From NCBI GenBank assembly GCA_964428345.1, contig CAYRYD010000003.1, forward strand, positions 176,970 to 240,969: DNA of 64,000 nt, read 5' to 3'. The position numbers and the translations under genes were made by a program. How positions within the stretch are numbered: position 1 is the stretch's first letter; each line of letters opens with the position of its first letter. This DNA comes from JABDMH01 sp964428345 (lineage in GTDB: Bacteria; Bacteroidota; Bacteroidia; Chitinophagales; Saprospiraceae). The notes beneath the pieces were generated by a model, which saw only the letters and a program-made list of their open reading frames with translations, ran no database searches and was not told where the DNA came from. Below, piece by piece: positions 1 through 8,415 of this stretch.

Positions 1-97
1 TCCTGTTCATAAGTGTAGTATTTTTCTTAGTTTGAAATGCCTTAGTCAGGACAAATATGCATTAAAAAAAATTCATATACAACATTCTCAAATAAAA

Positions 98-129
98 AAA
101 TGCTGTAATATGATCTCATTACAGCATTT
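98..129 (-). terminator. Rho-independent terminator of the ArsR gene
   Basis: A perfect 12-bp inverted repeat has arms at 98-109 and 118-129 (arm AAATGCTGTAAT) and an 8-nt loop. On the minus strand it is followed by an uninterrupted T run (the A run at 93-100). It lies about 90 bp beyond the stop of the minus-strand ArsR gene, so it most likely ends that transcript. The stem is AT-rich, so efficiency is uncertain. Confidence 0.7.
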
Positions 130-190
130 ACATAAATCTTTGGAACAAAGTTGCAGTAAAATTATAGGTAATTATGTACAAGTTCTTGAT

Positions 191-206
191 ATCAAACGCG
201 TTTGAT
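191..206. promoter_or_regulatory. Perfect 16-bp palindrome, possible operator
   Basis: ATCAAACGCGTTTGAT is a perfect palindrome centred on CGCG, between the ArsR stop and its terminator. The AAACGCGTTT core resembles operators of LacI-family repressors. Its position downstream of a gene makes an operator role uncertain. It could serve a promoter reading leftwards out of the window, or be chance. Confidence 0.3.
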
Positions 207-215
207 TTTATAAGT

Positions 216-554
216 TTAAACAGCAAGTTCTTCTACGAGTTTTGAAATCTGGGCGAGCCGGCTCTTATCTAAAGAGTAATAAATAAATTTACCCTGTCGA
301 TCAGTCCGAACCACCCCTGCACGTCTTAAGATGGCCAGGTGTTGGGATGCAACAGATTGTTCCAACCGAAGTTTGATATAAATGTCAGTAACTGTCATGG
401 ATTCACCTTCCTCCAAGAGATCAATAATTCGTTGCCGTAGCTTATGATTTACAGCTCTTAGTACGAGGACGGCTTTTCGCAGTTCTGCATAATCCAGAAG
501 GATGTCCTTCTTTCCATGCTTCAGCGTGACATTTTCGTTCTTCTGCTTTCTCAT
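216..554 (-). CDS. ArsR-family winged-helix transcriptional regulator
   Basis: This is a small DNA-binding repressor of about 112 residues. The central region (SVASQHLAILRRAGVVRT) is the recognition-helix segment typical of ArsR/SmtB proteins, followed by the beta-wing (DRQGKFIYYSL). No Cys pair of the classic metal-sensing type (ELCVCDL) is present, so the signal is probably not arsenite. The frame opens upstream with TTG at 611, but ATG at 554 fits the family N-terminus better and is preferred. It is the last gene of a leftward series (hydrolase, S41 protease, TsaB, ArsR) with a terminator downstream. The target is unknown. Confidence 0.85.
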   Translation of the reverse strand: MRKQKNENVTLKHGKKDILLDYAELRKAVLVLRAVNHKLRQRIIDLLEEGESMTVTDIYIKLRLEQSVASQHLAILRRAGVVRTDRQGKFIYYSLDKSRLAQISKLVEELAV

Positions 555-717
555 ATCTAAGTATTTTACAATTTTTGGAATCCTCTCAAACCAATACCAA
601 AACTGTACCAAAATTTATCATACGACCGAAGAACCCGCCGTCATCATTGAATAGTACGTCGATAAAGATACAACAAATCTTAATATTTTCATATATGTAA
701 CTCACAGATAATCTATA

Positions 718-1398
718 TTATAGAACTTTACGAGGTTGGGTAATATGTGGTGATTTGAGGTAATTTGGTTTAAAGTGCCTTATGACACAATAATCTTTTT
801 TAATATGTTTTGCCCAGGCCAGGCCCAAAATATTGGTGGCCGAAGTGTTGGTCAAACAGATATCCACGGGCTCTTCTGCACAGATTTCCTGGTATTTTTG
901 GCTGCCGCTTCCACAGAAGATCACCTTGGCTGGCTCTTTCAGGATTGAACGATGCCATTGTGGAAACAATGATACTACCTGTTCCGGAAAAATGACATGC
1001 AAAGAGCGATCAAAGATAGCCCCATAGACTTCTGCCTTTCGGGCTTCTATCATCGGAATGCAGTAGTCGGCGTCCGGGTTCATGTCGAAAGCAGCATGGG
1101 CCAATCCTGCCAGGGTACTGACTGCGATCAGTGGAAGATCCAGGGCAAAGCAAATAGCCTTGGCAGTGGATACTCCCACCCGTAAACCGGTAAAAGATCC
1201 GGGTCCCTGGCTAATGGCGACTCCTGCCAATTCGGACAAACCGATTTCAGCATCTTTGAGACAATCATCGATGTGTTGAAGTATCATGGACGCATGATCA
1301 TTGGGAACGCTACTCTCCCTTACGGATACCGGTGTAGTTCCGTTCCTTCCGATGGCTACAGAACAGATCGAGGCGGATGTCTCAAGGCATAAAATCAT
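718..1398 (-). CDS. tsaB: tRNA threonylcarbamoyladenosine biosynthesis protein TsaB
   Basis: TsaB partners TsaD and TsaE to transfer the threonylcarbamoyl group to A37 of ANN-decoding tRNAs (t6A) in the cytoplasm. The N-terminus MILCLETSASICSVAI and the segment AISQGPGSFTGLRVG, near residues 62-76, are hallmark ASKHA-fold motifs of this family. The 226-residue length is normal. TsaB lacks catalytic metal ligands and works as a scaffold. MtaB, which modifies t6A further, is encoded at 6267. The 162-bp gap to the upstream S41 protease gene leaves operon membership open. Confidence 0.95.
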   Translation of the reverse strand: MILCLETSASICSVAIGRNGTTPVSVRESSVPNDHASMILQHIDDCLKDAEIGLSELAGVAISQGPGSFTGLRVGVSTAKAICFALDLPLIAVSTLAGLAHAAFDMNPDADYCIPMIEARKAEVYGAIFDRSLHVIFPEQVVSLFPQWHRSILKEPAKVIFCGSGSQKYQEICAEEPVDICLTNTSATNILGLAWAKHIKKDYCVIRHFKPNYLKSPHITQPRKVL

Positions 1399-1560
1399 AG
1401 CTGGTTTTCCTCAGCAATCATAACATTTTCTACAAATACCGCAGCGTGACAACATGCAATCGAGACCCTGAATGATAAAGACCCTCCAAACCTGCATTTG
1501 ACGGGCACCGAAGAGACAAACTCAGTCAGAACACCTGCAGAGAAGTCAGGTATTCATAGC

Positions 1561-3192
1561 TTAATTTTTTCTCAGGTATCGATTATATACTTCGGGCTGA
1601 TTCAATATATCAGTGGCCGTTTTGATGTCTTTGTCGTTTTGCAGCGTTTTTTCAATCCGGCCAGTCTGATAATGGTACCGGCCCACAATTTCACGTTCGA
1701 GGAGTGCAATGATTTCATCTCTATTCTCGAGCAGATCATCGGCTTTGTCCTGGGCTATTTTGGTCCGGATTTCTCCGACATTGGTCTTTAACAGCTCAGT
1801 AAAATGGTCTTCATCGGCGGCCGCTAAAAGATCATCCAGCTCTTTTTCAGTTTTGGTTTTGAAGTCAATCTGCTTGTCGTGCACAAAGTCCACAAAGTCT
1901 TCAAAATCTGTAAATCTGAATTCTCTGGCCGGTCCGATGTCCGGATTCTTTTGTCGATACAGTGTGGCATAGTGAAAGATCAAATCATTATCAAGGAGGA
2001 ATTTGATGATGGCAGACTGGTTTTTATCACCCGTCAATACATCGGGGATGATACCTCCCCCATCCAGTACTTTCCGGCCTGCCCGGGTTTTAAATGCTGC
2101 CCTTTGTTCTTCCGGCACATCAACAGGTTCTCCGTCCTGATAACTTACACTTTGAATACAGCGGCCACTAGGTATGTAGTATTTGGCTGTGGTCAGTTTC
2201 AGTCTGGCATTATAGTCCAGGTCGACGGTGTTCTGCACCAGGCCTTTGCCATAAGTCTTGTCACCCAGGATGACCCCACGATCAAGATCCTGAACAACGC
2301 CACTGACGATTTCCGAAGCGGAAGCTGTAGATTTATTAGTCAGGATCACTAAAGGTAAGTCTGGTACCAGTGGATGATCCGTAGTGTTGAAACTGCGGTC
2401 ACGGTCTCTTACTTTACCCTTGGTGGTCACCACGACCTCATCTTTGGGGATGAAAAGGTTGCTGATCGACACCGCCTCCCGCAAATACCCACCTCCATTA
2501 TTTCGCAAATCAAAGATCAACCCTTTCATGTCCGGATGCTCCTTTTGCAGGGTTTGAATCGCATTGGCGACGTTTTTTCCGGCATTATTGGTGAAGGTGG
2601 TCAATACCACGTAACCGACATCATCTGTAATCATTCCGGAGTAAGGTACATTCTTGACATCAACTTCATCCCGCTTGACTGTTACTTCCCGGTCCTGATC
2701 TTCTCCGGGTCTCCGGATGGTGATGGTCACTTCCGTACCAGGAAAACCTCGCAAGATATCGTTGACTTCATCCGTTTTCTTTCCTTTGACATCTTTGCCT
2801 TCTACCGTAATAATCATATCTCCAGCCTGCAAACCTGCTGCAATAGCTGGCCCACCTTCATAAGTATCAACAATGGTTACATAATCACCCATCTTTCGGA
2901 CATTGGCACCGATCCCGTCATACTTTCCTTCTGCCATATAGCGGTAACTCTCGATATCCGATTCAGAGATGTAGTTGGTATAGGGATCCAATGTTTCCAG
3001 CATTGCTTCAATACCAATTCGCATCAGTCTGGATGGATCTATATCATCCACATAGTGGGTGTTGAGCTCACGATAGACATTCGTGAAGATTTCCAGGTTC
3101 TTGCTGATTTCAAATTGTTTGTTGTCTCCTTCTATAAAAGCGGTCAGACCCACCAACAACAGGGCAAACAAAGAAAGTTTGAAGTATTTCAT
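1561..3192 (-). CDS. S41-family C-terminal processing peptidase
   Basis: This periplasmic or envelope serine protease cleaves C-termini of target proteins (Prc/CtpA family). An N-terminal signal or anchor (residues 1-20) precedes a helical region, a PDZ domain (about 90-180; GGPAIAAGLQAGDMIITV) and the S41 catalytic core (about 190-390). The dyad is Ser291 (NKSTASASEI) and Lys316 (KTYGKGLVQ), 25 residues apart as in Prc. The C-terminal 150 residues are charged and helical. ATG at 3192 is supported by a Bacteroidota-type promoter at 3223-3255. It lies 96 bp downstream of the hydrolase gene on the same strand. Confidence 0.95.
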   Translation of the reverse strand: MKYFKLSLFALLLVGLTAFIEGDNKQFEISKNLEIFTNVYRELNTHYVDDIDPSRLMRIGIEAMLETLDPYTNYISESDIESYRYMAEGKYDGIGANVRKMGDYVTIVDTYEGGPAIAAGLQAGDMIITVEGKDVKGKKTDEVNDILRGFPGTEVTITIRRPGEDQDREVTVKRDEVDVKNVPYSGMITDDVGYVVLTTFTNNAGKNVANAIQTLQKEHPDMKGLIFDLRNNGGGYLREAVSISNLFIPKDEVVVTTKGKVRDRDRSFNTTDHPLVPDLPLVILTNKSTASASEIVSGVVQDLDRGVILGDKTYGKGLVQNTVDLDYNARLKLTTAKYYIPSGRCIQSVSYQDGEPVDVPEEQRAAFKTRAGRKVLDGGGIIPDVLTGDKNQSAIIKFLLDNDLIFHYATLYRQKNPDIGPAREFRFTDFEDFVDFVHDKQIDFKTKTEKELDDLLAAADEDHFTELLKTNVGEIRTKIAQDKADDLLENRDEIIALLEREIVGRYHYQTGRIEKTLQNDKDIKTATDILNQPEVYNRYLRKN

Positions 3193-3222
3193 CGGTATGA
3201 CTATTAATAGTAAATCAAGTAA

Positions 3223-3255
3223 ATAACGTACCTGATCTTTGACTTGTTTCGCAAA
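3223..3255 (-). promoter_or_regulatory. Predicted Bacteroidota-type promoter for the S41 protease
   Basis: On the minus strand, TTTG (3252-3255) is followed after 21 nt by TACGTTAT (3223-3230). This matches the -33 TTTG / -7 TAnnTTTG pattern at 6 of 8 positions in the -7 box. It places the transcript start about 25 nt before the ATG at 3192. Confidence 0.4.
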
Positions 3256-3288
3256 ACAGAAAGATCACTGAATAATTTGCACTGGTCA

Positions 3289-4074
3289 CTATATCCCTAG
3301 CCCTGAGTCAGTTAGAAATTGAACGAGAGTGTCCTTTAAAACCGTTGGTGCATCTGCATGCACCCAATGCCCTGCCTCTGCGATGGTCGTCACTTTAGCT
3401 TTGGTAAACCACTCACGAATATTCTTCTCCCCTCCCGCTGTGATATAGGTCGAGCGAGCACCTTTTACAAAAAGTGCAGGGCCCTGATAGGGATGACCCT
3501 GATACTGCGGTATAGCCAGCAGATGATCATAATTGGCCTCAATCGCAACCAGATTTAGTTTCCACCGATACCCTCCCTGTTTGTTACGGGTCAGATTTTT
3601 TATAAGGAATTGGACAATCGCAGGATTGTCGATTTTCGCGCTTAGTTGATCAAACACCTCCTGCCGGTCTGATATTTCTTCAATGGGTACTTCTTTCAGT
3701 GCTTGCAGGATCTCTTCATGTCCGCCTGGATACTCCACAGGAGCAATATCAATAACAATCAGGGCCTTGACCAACTCCGGATGCATTAATGCGAGTTGCA
3801 TGGCGGTCTTGCCTCCCATACTGTGACCAATAACCACTGCACCTTCATACATCCATTGGGATTCCATCGTTTCCCTGAGATCTTCTGCCATCGAAGGATA
3901 ATCCATATAATCGCTCCAGCCAGATTTTCCGTGATTTCGCTGGTCGATCAGATAGACCAGGTAATCCCGGCTGAGGTCCTTCCCAAAGGATTGCCAGTTA
4001 TCCAGCATCCCAAGCATCCCATGCAGAATGATGATGGGTTGTCCTGAACCAAATGATTTAAAATGAAGTTGCAT
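3289..4074 (-). CDS. Alpha/beta-fold hydrolase (YbfF-like esterase)
   Basis: This is a cytoplasmic esterase or thioesterase of the alpha/beta hydrolase fold, 261 residues, with no signal peptide. It shows an oxyanion-hole segment (ILHGMLGMLDNW, about 16-27), the nucleophile elbow GHSMGG with Ser85, and a C-terminal catalytic His (GHWVHAD, His236). The DQRNHGKS motif after strand 4 is typical of the YbfF/ABHD11 group. The substrate is not predictable. It is divergent from uvrB across about 70 bp, and its leftward neighbour is the S41 protease. Confidence 0.88.
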   Translation of the reverse strand: MQLHFKSFGSGQPIIILHGMLGMLDNWQSFGKDLSRDYLVYLIDQRNHGKSGWSDYMDYPSMAEDLRETMESQWMYEGAVVIGHSMGGKTAMQLALMHPELVKALIVIDIAPVEYPGGHEEILQALKEVPIEEISDRQEVFDQLSAKIDNPAIVQFLIKNLTRNKQGGYRWKLNLVAIEANYDHLLAIPQYQGHPYQGPALFVKGARSTYITAGGEKNIREWFTKAKVTTIAEAGHWVHADAPTVLKDTLVQFLTDSGLGI

Positions 4075-4144
4075 ATCATGGCCGGTTGAGATCCAGAAAG
4101 CGGAATGATACCAAAATCTTTTATTATTGCACCGGTCTGAAGTT

Positions 4145-6157
4145 ATGAGTTTTAAGTTAGAATCACCTTTTGTGCCAACCGGTGATCAGCCGGAAGCAAT
4201 TGAACAACTTACCCAGGGCATTCTCAGCAGAGAAAAAGCCCAGGTTTTACTGGGTGTCACCGGTTCCGGCAAGACGTTTACCATCGCCAATGTCATTGAG
4301 AAGGTGCAAAAACCCACCCTGGTACTGACCCATAACAAGACATTGACCGCTCAGCTTTATTCGGAGTTTTTGTCTTTCTTTCCCCACAACTCGGTGGAAT
4401 ACTTCGTATCCTACTACGATTATTATCAGCCGGAAGCGTATATCTCGGTTTCCGATACCTATATCGAGAAGGATCTTTCCATCAATGAGGAAGTGGACAA
4501 ATTGCGACTGAGAGCTACTTCCTCGTTGCTGTCCGGAAGACGTGACATCATCATTGTCGCCTCGGTTTCCTGTATATACGGAATGGGAAATCCGGAAGAC
4601 TACAAAACGGGAATCATCCGTCTCTCCAAAGGACAAAATCTGCCGAGGAACACCTTTCTGTATTCGTTGGTGGATAGCCTCTACTCGCGTACGGAAACGA
4701 GATTTGACCGGGCAACTTTCCGGGTAAGGGGTGACACAGTGGACATCAATCTGCCCTATGTAGATTATGGGTATCGAATCAGCTTTTTTGGAGATGAAAT
4801 CGATGAAATCCAAAGGATTGAAACAGAGAGTGGAAAGCGCATCGAGAACCTTGATCATGCGGCAATTTTTCCGGCAAACCTGTACGTAGCACCAAAAGAC
4901 AGGATGAAAGGGGTTCTGGAAGACATCGAAGATGAACTTCATGAACAGGAGCAGTATTTTGAAAAGGAATCACGATATATCGAGGCCAAACGTATTAAGG
5001 AACGGGTTACTTTTGACCTGGAAATGATGCGCGAGCTGGGTTATTGCAACGGGGTTGAAAATTATTCCCGGTTCTTTGATGGACGGATTCCAGGTTCCCG
5101 GCCGTTTTGTTTACTGGATTACTTTCCGCAGGATTTCCTGATGGTCATCGATGAAAGTCATGTGACCATACCTCAGATCAGAGGTATGTGGGGAGGTGAT
5201 CGCGCCCGCAAGTTGAATCTGGTCAATTACGGGTTTCGCCTGCCCTCGGCCATGGATAACCGGCCATTGAGTTTCAGCGAGTTTGAAGACCTGGTCAATC
5301 AGGTCATCTATGTGAGCGCCACTCCGGGTGATTATGAACTTGAACAGACCGGTGGCCTGATCGTGGAGCAGGTGGTACGACCTACCGGCCTTCTGGATCC
5401 ACCCATCGAAGTGAGGCCGAGTCTGAATCAGGTAGATGATCTTCTGGAAGAAATCAATAAACGGATTGAAGCCAAGGAACGGGTCCTGGTGACAACGCTG
5501 ACCAAGCGGATGGCAGAGGAACTCACCAAATATCTGACCAGGCTTGATATTCGCTGCCGGTATATTCACTCGGAAGTTGACACCATGGAAAGAGTCGAAA
5601 TCCTGCAGGATCTGCGCCAGGGCAATTTTGATGTGCTGATCGGGGTCAACCTCCTTCGGGAAGGTCTGGACTTACCGGAAGTCTCCCTGGTTGCCATCAT
5701 CGATGCGGATAAGGAAGGTTTTTTGAGAAATGACCGGTCATTGACCCAAACTGCCGGAAGAGCTGCCCGGAATGTGAATGGTCTGGTGATTTTTTATGCC
5801 GACAAGATTACCGAATCCATGCAACGAACTATTGAAGAGACCAACCGGCGACGGGCCAAACAAATGCTCTATAATGAAGAGCATCAGATTACCCCTCAGT
5901 CGGTTCGGAAATCGATCGACGCCCGTTCGATCCTGGATATCCGGGGTCAGGGAACTGCCAAAGCCTATATTGAAAAGGATGAAGCCAATATTGCAGCGGA
6001 TCCGGTGGTGCAATACATGAACCGGGATCAGATTGAAAAGGTGATCATGGAGACAGAAAGAAAGATGAAAGAGGCAGCCAGAGAACTCGATTTTATTACT
6101 GCTGCGCAGTACCGGGACGAGCTTTTCGCACTCCGAAAGCGATTGAAATTGCTGTAG
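4145..6157 (+). CDS. uvrB: Excinuclease ABC subunit UvrB
   Basis: UvrB is the DNA-damage-verifying helicase-like subunit of UvrABC nucleotide excision repair. Walker A (LGVTGSGKT) lies near residues 36-44. The beta-hairpin segment (YDYYQPEAY), the DEAD-like motif II (MVIDESHVT), helicase motifs V and VI (GVNLLREGLDLPEV; QTAGRAARNVNG) and a C-terminal UVR motif are all present. ATG at 4145 is preferred over the in-frame TTG at 4127 because family members begin MxFKLxSPF. At 670 residues it is full length. It appears monocistronic and divergent from the hydrolase. Confidence 0.97.
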   Translation: MSFKLESPFVPTGDQPEAIEQLTQGILSREKAQVLLGVTGSGKTFTIANVIEKVQKPTLVLTHNKTLTAQLYSEFLSFFPHNSVEYFVSYYDYYQPEAYISVSDTYIEKDLSINEEVDKLRLRATSSLLSGRRDIIIVASVSCIYGMGNPEDYKTGIIRLSKGQNLPRNTFLYSLVDSLYSRTETRFDRATFRVRGDTVDINLPYVDYGYRISFFGDEIDEIQRIETESGKRIENLDHAAIFPANLYVAPKDRMKGVLEDIEDELHEQEQYFEKESRYIEAKRIKERVTFDLEMMRELGYCNGVENYSRFFDGRIPGSRPFCLLDYFPQDFLMVIDESHVTIPQIRGMWGGDRARKLNLVNYGFRLPSAMDNRPLSFSEFEDLVNQVIYVSATPGDYELEQTGGLIVEQVVRPTGLLDPPIEVRPSLNQVDDLLEEINKRIEAKERVLVTTLTKRMAEELTKYLTRLDIRCRYIHSEVDTMERVEILQDLRQGNFDVLIGVNLLREGLDLPEVSLVAIIDADKEGFLRNDRSLTQTAGRAARNVNGLVIFYADKITESMQRTIEETNRRRAKQMLYNEEHQITPQSVRKSIDARSILDIRGQGTAKAYIEKDEANIAADPVVQYMNRDQIEKVIMETERKMKEAARELDFITAAQYRDELFALRKRLKLL

Positions 6158-6239
6158 CTGACTATTGCTGACCCTAAAGTCCACCTCCGGCCTTTCTAAA
6201 AAGAATTCCGTCACATCGCTAAAGTCCTCATGATTCCCC

Positions 6240-6247
6240 TATTTTTG
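6240..6247 (+). promoter_or_regulatory. Predicted -7 promoter element of mtaB
   Basis: TATTTTTG matches the Bacteroidota -7 consensus TAnnTTTG exactly and ends 20 nt before the mtaB ATG. No good TTTG lies at the expected -33 distance, so the call rests on the -7 box and its position. Confidence 0.4.
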
Positions 6248-6266
6248 CAATTTAACCAGGCAAGAA

Positions 6267-7622
6267 ATGGCTACACCGGTAAGCATCGCATTTCATACGT
6301 TGGGCTGCAAACTCAATTTTGCCGAAACTTCGGCCATTCAACAACAATTTGAATCTGCCGGCTATCAGATCAGTCCTTTTGATAAGGGCGCCGATATCTG
6401 TGTCATTAATACGTGTAGTGTCACCGATTTTGCCGACCGGAAATGCCGGAAAGCTGTTCGTCAGGCCCTCAACCGCAATCATGGTTGCAAGATTGTAGTC
6501 ATTGGTTGCTATGCTCAGCTCAAACCCGATGAAATTGCCGACATCGAAGGTGTAGACCTGGTGCTGGGAGCCGCGGAAAAATTCAACTTGTTGAAATATG
6601 TCGATCGTCTCGATAAAGCGCCGGGGAAAGGATGGGTCAAGGCCGGAGATATAAGCAGTGTTGGGGATTTTACGGATGCATTTTCCTATGGTGACCGGAC
6701 CCGTTCGTTTCTCAAAATACAGGATGGTTGTAATTATAACTGTTCGTTTTGTACCATACCACAGGCCAGGGGTCGCAGTCGCAGTGACTCGATGGAAAAT
6801 ATACTGACCAATGCCCGAGTGATTGCAGATAAGGGTGTCCGGGAGATTGTACTCACCGGAGTTAATATTGGAGATTTTCGGGATCCAGGCTTTGACAAAG
6901 TCCGGTCAAGGCAAAACGGAAGATTTTTACATCTGCTGAACGAACTGGAGAAGATTGAGACCGTTGCCCGTTTTCGAATATCTTCGATCGAACCCAATCT
7001 GTGCACGAATGATATCATTGACCTGGTGGCGTCATCCGGTAAGTTCATGCCACATTTCCATATGCCGCTCCAGTCGGGAAATGACCAGATACTCAAAAAA
7101 ATGCGAAGACGATATACCCGGGATCTTTACCGTGAACGGGTAGCCTACATCCGGAAACGTCTTCCCCATGCCTGCATTGGTGCCGATGTGATTGTCGGTT
7201 TTCCCGGAGAGAGCGAGGAAGATTTCCAGGTAACCTGGCAGTTCCTGACAGACCTCGACATCAGTTATCTTCATGTATTTACCTATTCAGAACGCAGCAA
7301 TACTTCTGCTGCTGCAATGCCTGACCCGGTACCAGTGAAACTCAGGAGAGATCGAAATGAACAACTCCGGATCCTGTCATTCAGAAAACAACGCGAGTTT
7401 TACCGGAAGCATCTGCACTCGCGACGGATGGTCTTGTTGGAAAAAAGCAGGAAGGGAGGGTTCTTAACCGGATTCACTGACAATTATATTAAGGTGGAAA
7501 TTCCAAAGGACATGGGTCTGCAGGTTAACCAGATTCATTCTTTATATCTGAATGATCTATCGGATGATGGACTGGTCAAGGCAGAAATCAGAAATGAAAT
7601 CCCATGGTCAGCAACATCATAA
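6267..7622 (+). CDS. mtaB: tRNA (t6A37) methylthiotransferase MtaB
   Basis: This radical-SAM enzyme converts t6A37 to ms2t6A in ANN-decoding tRNAs. The N-terminal UPF0004 domain carries the auxiliary [4Fe-4S] cysteines C14, C50 and C81. The radical-SAM CxxxCxxC motif is C155, C159 and C162 (DGCNYNCSFCTIPQARG). The C-terminal quarter is a TRAM-like domain. At 451 residues it is normal for MtaB, and the N-terminus IAFHTLGCKLNFAE is typical of MtaB rather than MiaB or RimO. Its last 35 nt overlap the end of the convergent membrane-protein gene. Confidence 0.93.
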   Translation: MATPVSIAFHTLGCKLNFAETSAIQQQFESAGYQISPFDKGADICVINTCSVTDFADRKCRKAVRQALNRNHGCKIVVIGCYAQLKPDEIADIEGVDLVLGAAEKFNLLKYVDRLDKAPGKGWVKAGDISSVGDFTDAFSYGDRTRSFLKIQDGCNYNCSFCTIPQARGRSRSDSMENILTNARVIADKGVREIVLTGVNIGDFRDPGFDKVRSRQNGRFLHLLNELEKIETVARFRISSIEPNLCTNDIIDLVASSGKFMPHFHMPLQSGNDQILKKMRRRYTRDLYRERVAYIRKRLPHACIGADVIVGFPGESEEDFQVTWQFLTDLDISYLHVFTYSERSNTSAAAMPDPVPVKLRRDRNEQLRILSFRKQREFYRKHLHSRRMVLLEKSRKGGFLTGFTDNYIKVEIPKDMGLQVNQIHSLYLNDLSDDGLVKAEIRNEIPWSATS

Positions 7623-8160
7623 CCGGCCGGGTATTATCGGTTTTATTCAGGAAATCGGAAAATCCTGGTTCAAGACCCAAATCAATGGAAAAAACAGCCA
7701 GGTCGAATCCGGTTGCCAGATGTAGACCAAACTGACCATTGTTGAAGTCTTCGTAGCGAATATTGCCCATGGCACCGGCTATGAAAGTAAACGCTCCGGC
7801 AGCGGAAAGTCTCCAGTTAAAATGTCGCCTGCTGAGTATCCGGGTTTCGATTCCTCCGGTTGCTTTCAACATTTCAAAGCCATTTCTCACCTTAAAAAAC
7901 CGGGTTTCTTCGGGATGAGATTGCGATTGGAAGTGCAATCGTGCGTAGTAAGCACCCAGTTTAAAATAGGTATTGTCTTCGGCACCCAACCGGATCTCCA
8001 GTCCCAGGAGATTACCTGCCTGACTGCGTTCAAAAATTGATTGATCGTCCCGGAGATAATCATTCCAGATTAAACCAGCCTTTATTACGGCTCCCCCTGA
8101 TTGATTAAAAGCTTTGAAGGGAATTATAATTAAGCAAACAATCCAAAGGGAGTATCTCAT
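7588..8160 (-). CDS. Predicted outer-membrane beta-barrel protein (PorT-like)
   Basis: This secreted protein of 190 residues has a hydrophobic signal (1-19, cleavage near FNQ) followed by alternating amphipathic strands. It ends ...MGFHF, with the C-terminal aromatic typical of BAM-inserted barrels. No enzymatic motif is visible. The length suits an 8-stranded barrel. It is convergent and overlapping with mtaB by 35 nt. Upstream on its own strand is a terminator-like hairpin at 8211-8243, which could attenuate its leader. Confidence 0.65.
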   Translation of the reverse strand: MRYSLWIVCLIIIPFKAFNQSGGAVIKAGLIWNDYLRDDQSIFERSQAGNLLGLEIRLGAEDNTYFKLGAYYARLHFQSQSHPEETRFFKVRNGFEMLKATGGIETRILSRRHFNWRLSAAGAFTFIAGAMGNIRYEDFNNGQFGLHLATGFDLAVFSIDLGLEPGFSDFLNKTDNTRPVMMLLTMGFHF

Positions 8161-8210
8161 ATTCCAAACGATGAAGACAACTCACAGGATTTAACTTTAG
8201 ACAGGGAGCA

Positions 8211-8243
8211 AAAAATAAGCGCCAGTTTCTTACGATCTGGCGC
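8211..8243 (-). terminator. Terminator-like hairpin upstream of the beta-barrel gene
   Basis: Perfect 7-bp arms GCGCCAG (8219-8225) and CTGGCGC (8237-8243) enclose an 11-nt loop. Read on the minus strand, the hairpin is followed by TTATTTTTT. It lies 51 bp upstream of the ATG at 8160, with no other minus-strand gene ending here. It is either an attenuator in that gene's leader or the end of a short minus-strand RNA from about 8310. Confidence 0.5.
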
Positions 8244-8387
8244 CCATTCACCCTTACAACAAAATTTGATTATAATGAGTCAGAATCGCAACTCATGACT
8301 CGTTTTCAGTTCCAAATGTAAAAATGGGAGTTTTATGCAGCATCCTCAACCCCATATTGATGGGGTACACTTAAGCCATTATAATCC

Positions 8388-8395
8388 TATTTTTG
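8388..8395 (+). promoter_or_regulatory. Predicted -7 promoter element of lgt
   Basis: TATTTTTG is an exact TAnnTTTG match ending 21 nt before the lgt ATG, the same spacing as at mtaB. A 6-bp hairpin (CCCCAT/ATGGGG, 8350-8365) sits just upstream. No clear -33 TTTG is present. Confidence 0.4.
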
Positions 8396-8415
8396 ACAAT
8401 CTAAACTAATGCAGG

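Noticed and set aside
2374..3207. Open frame antisense to the S41 protease
   Set aside because: The opposite strand has PDZ, Ser/Lys dyad and signal peptide. This frame has nothing recognisable.
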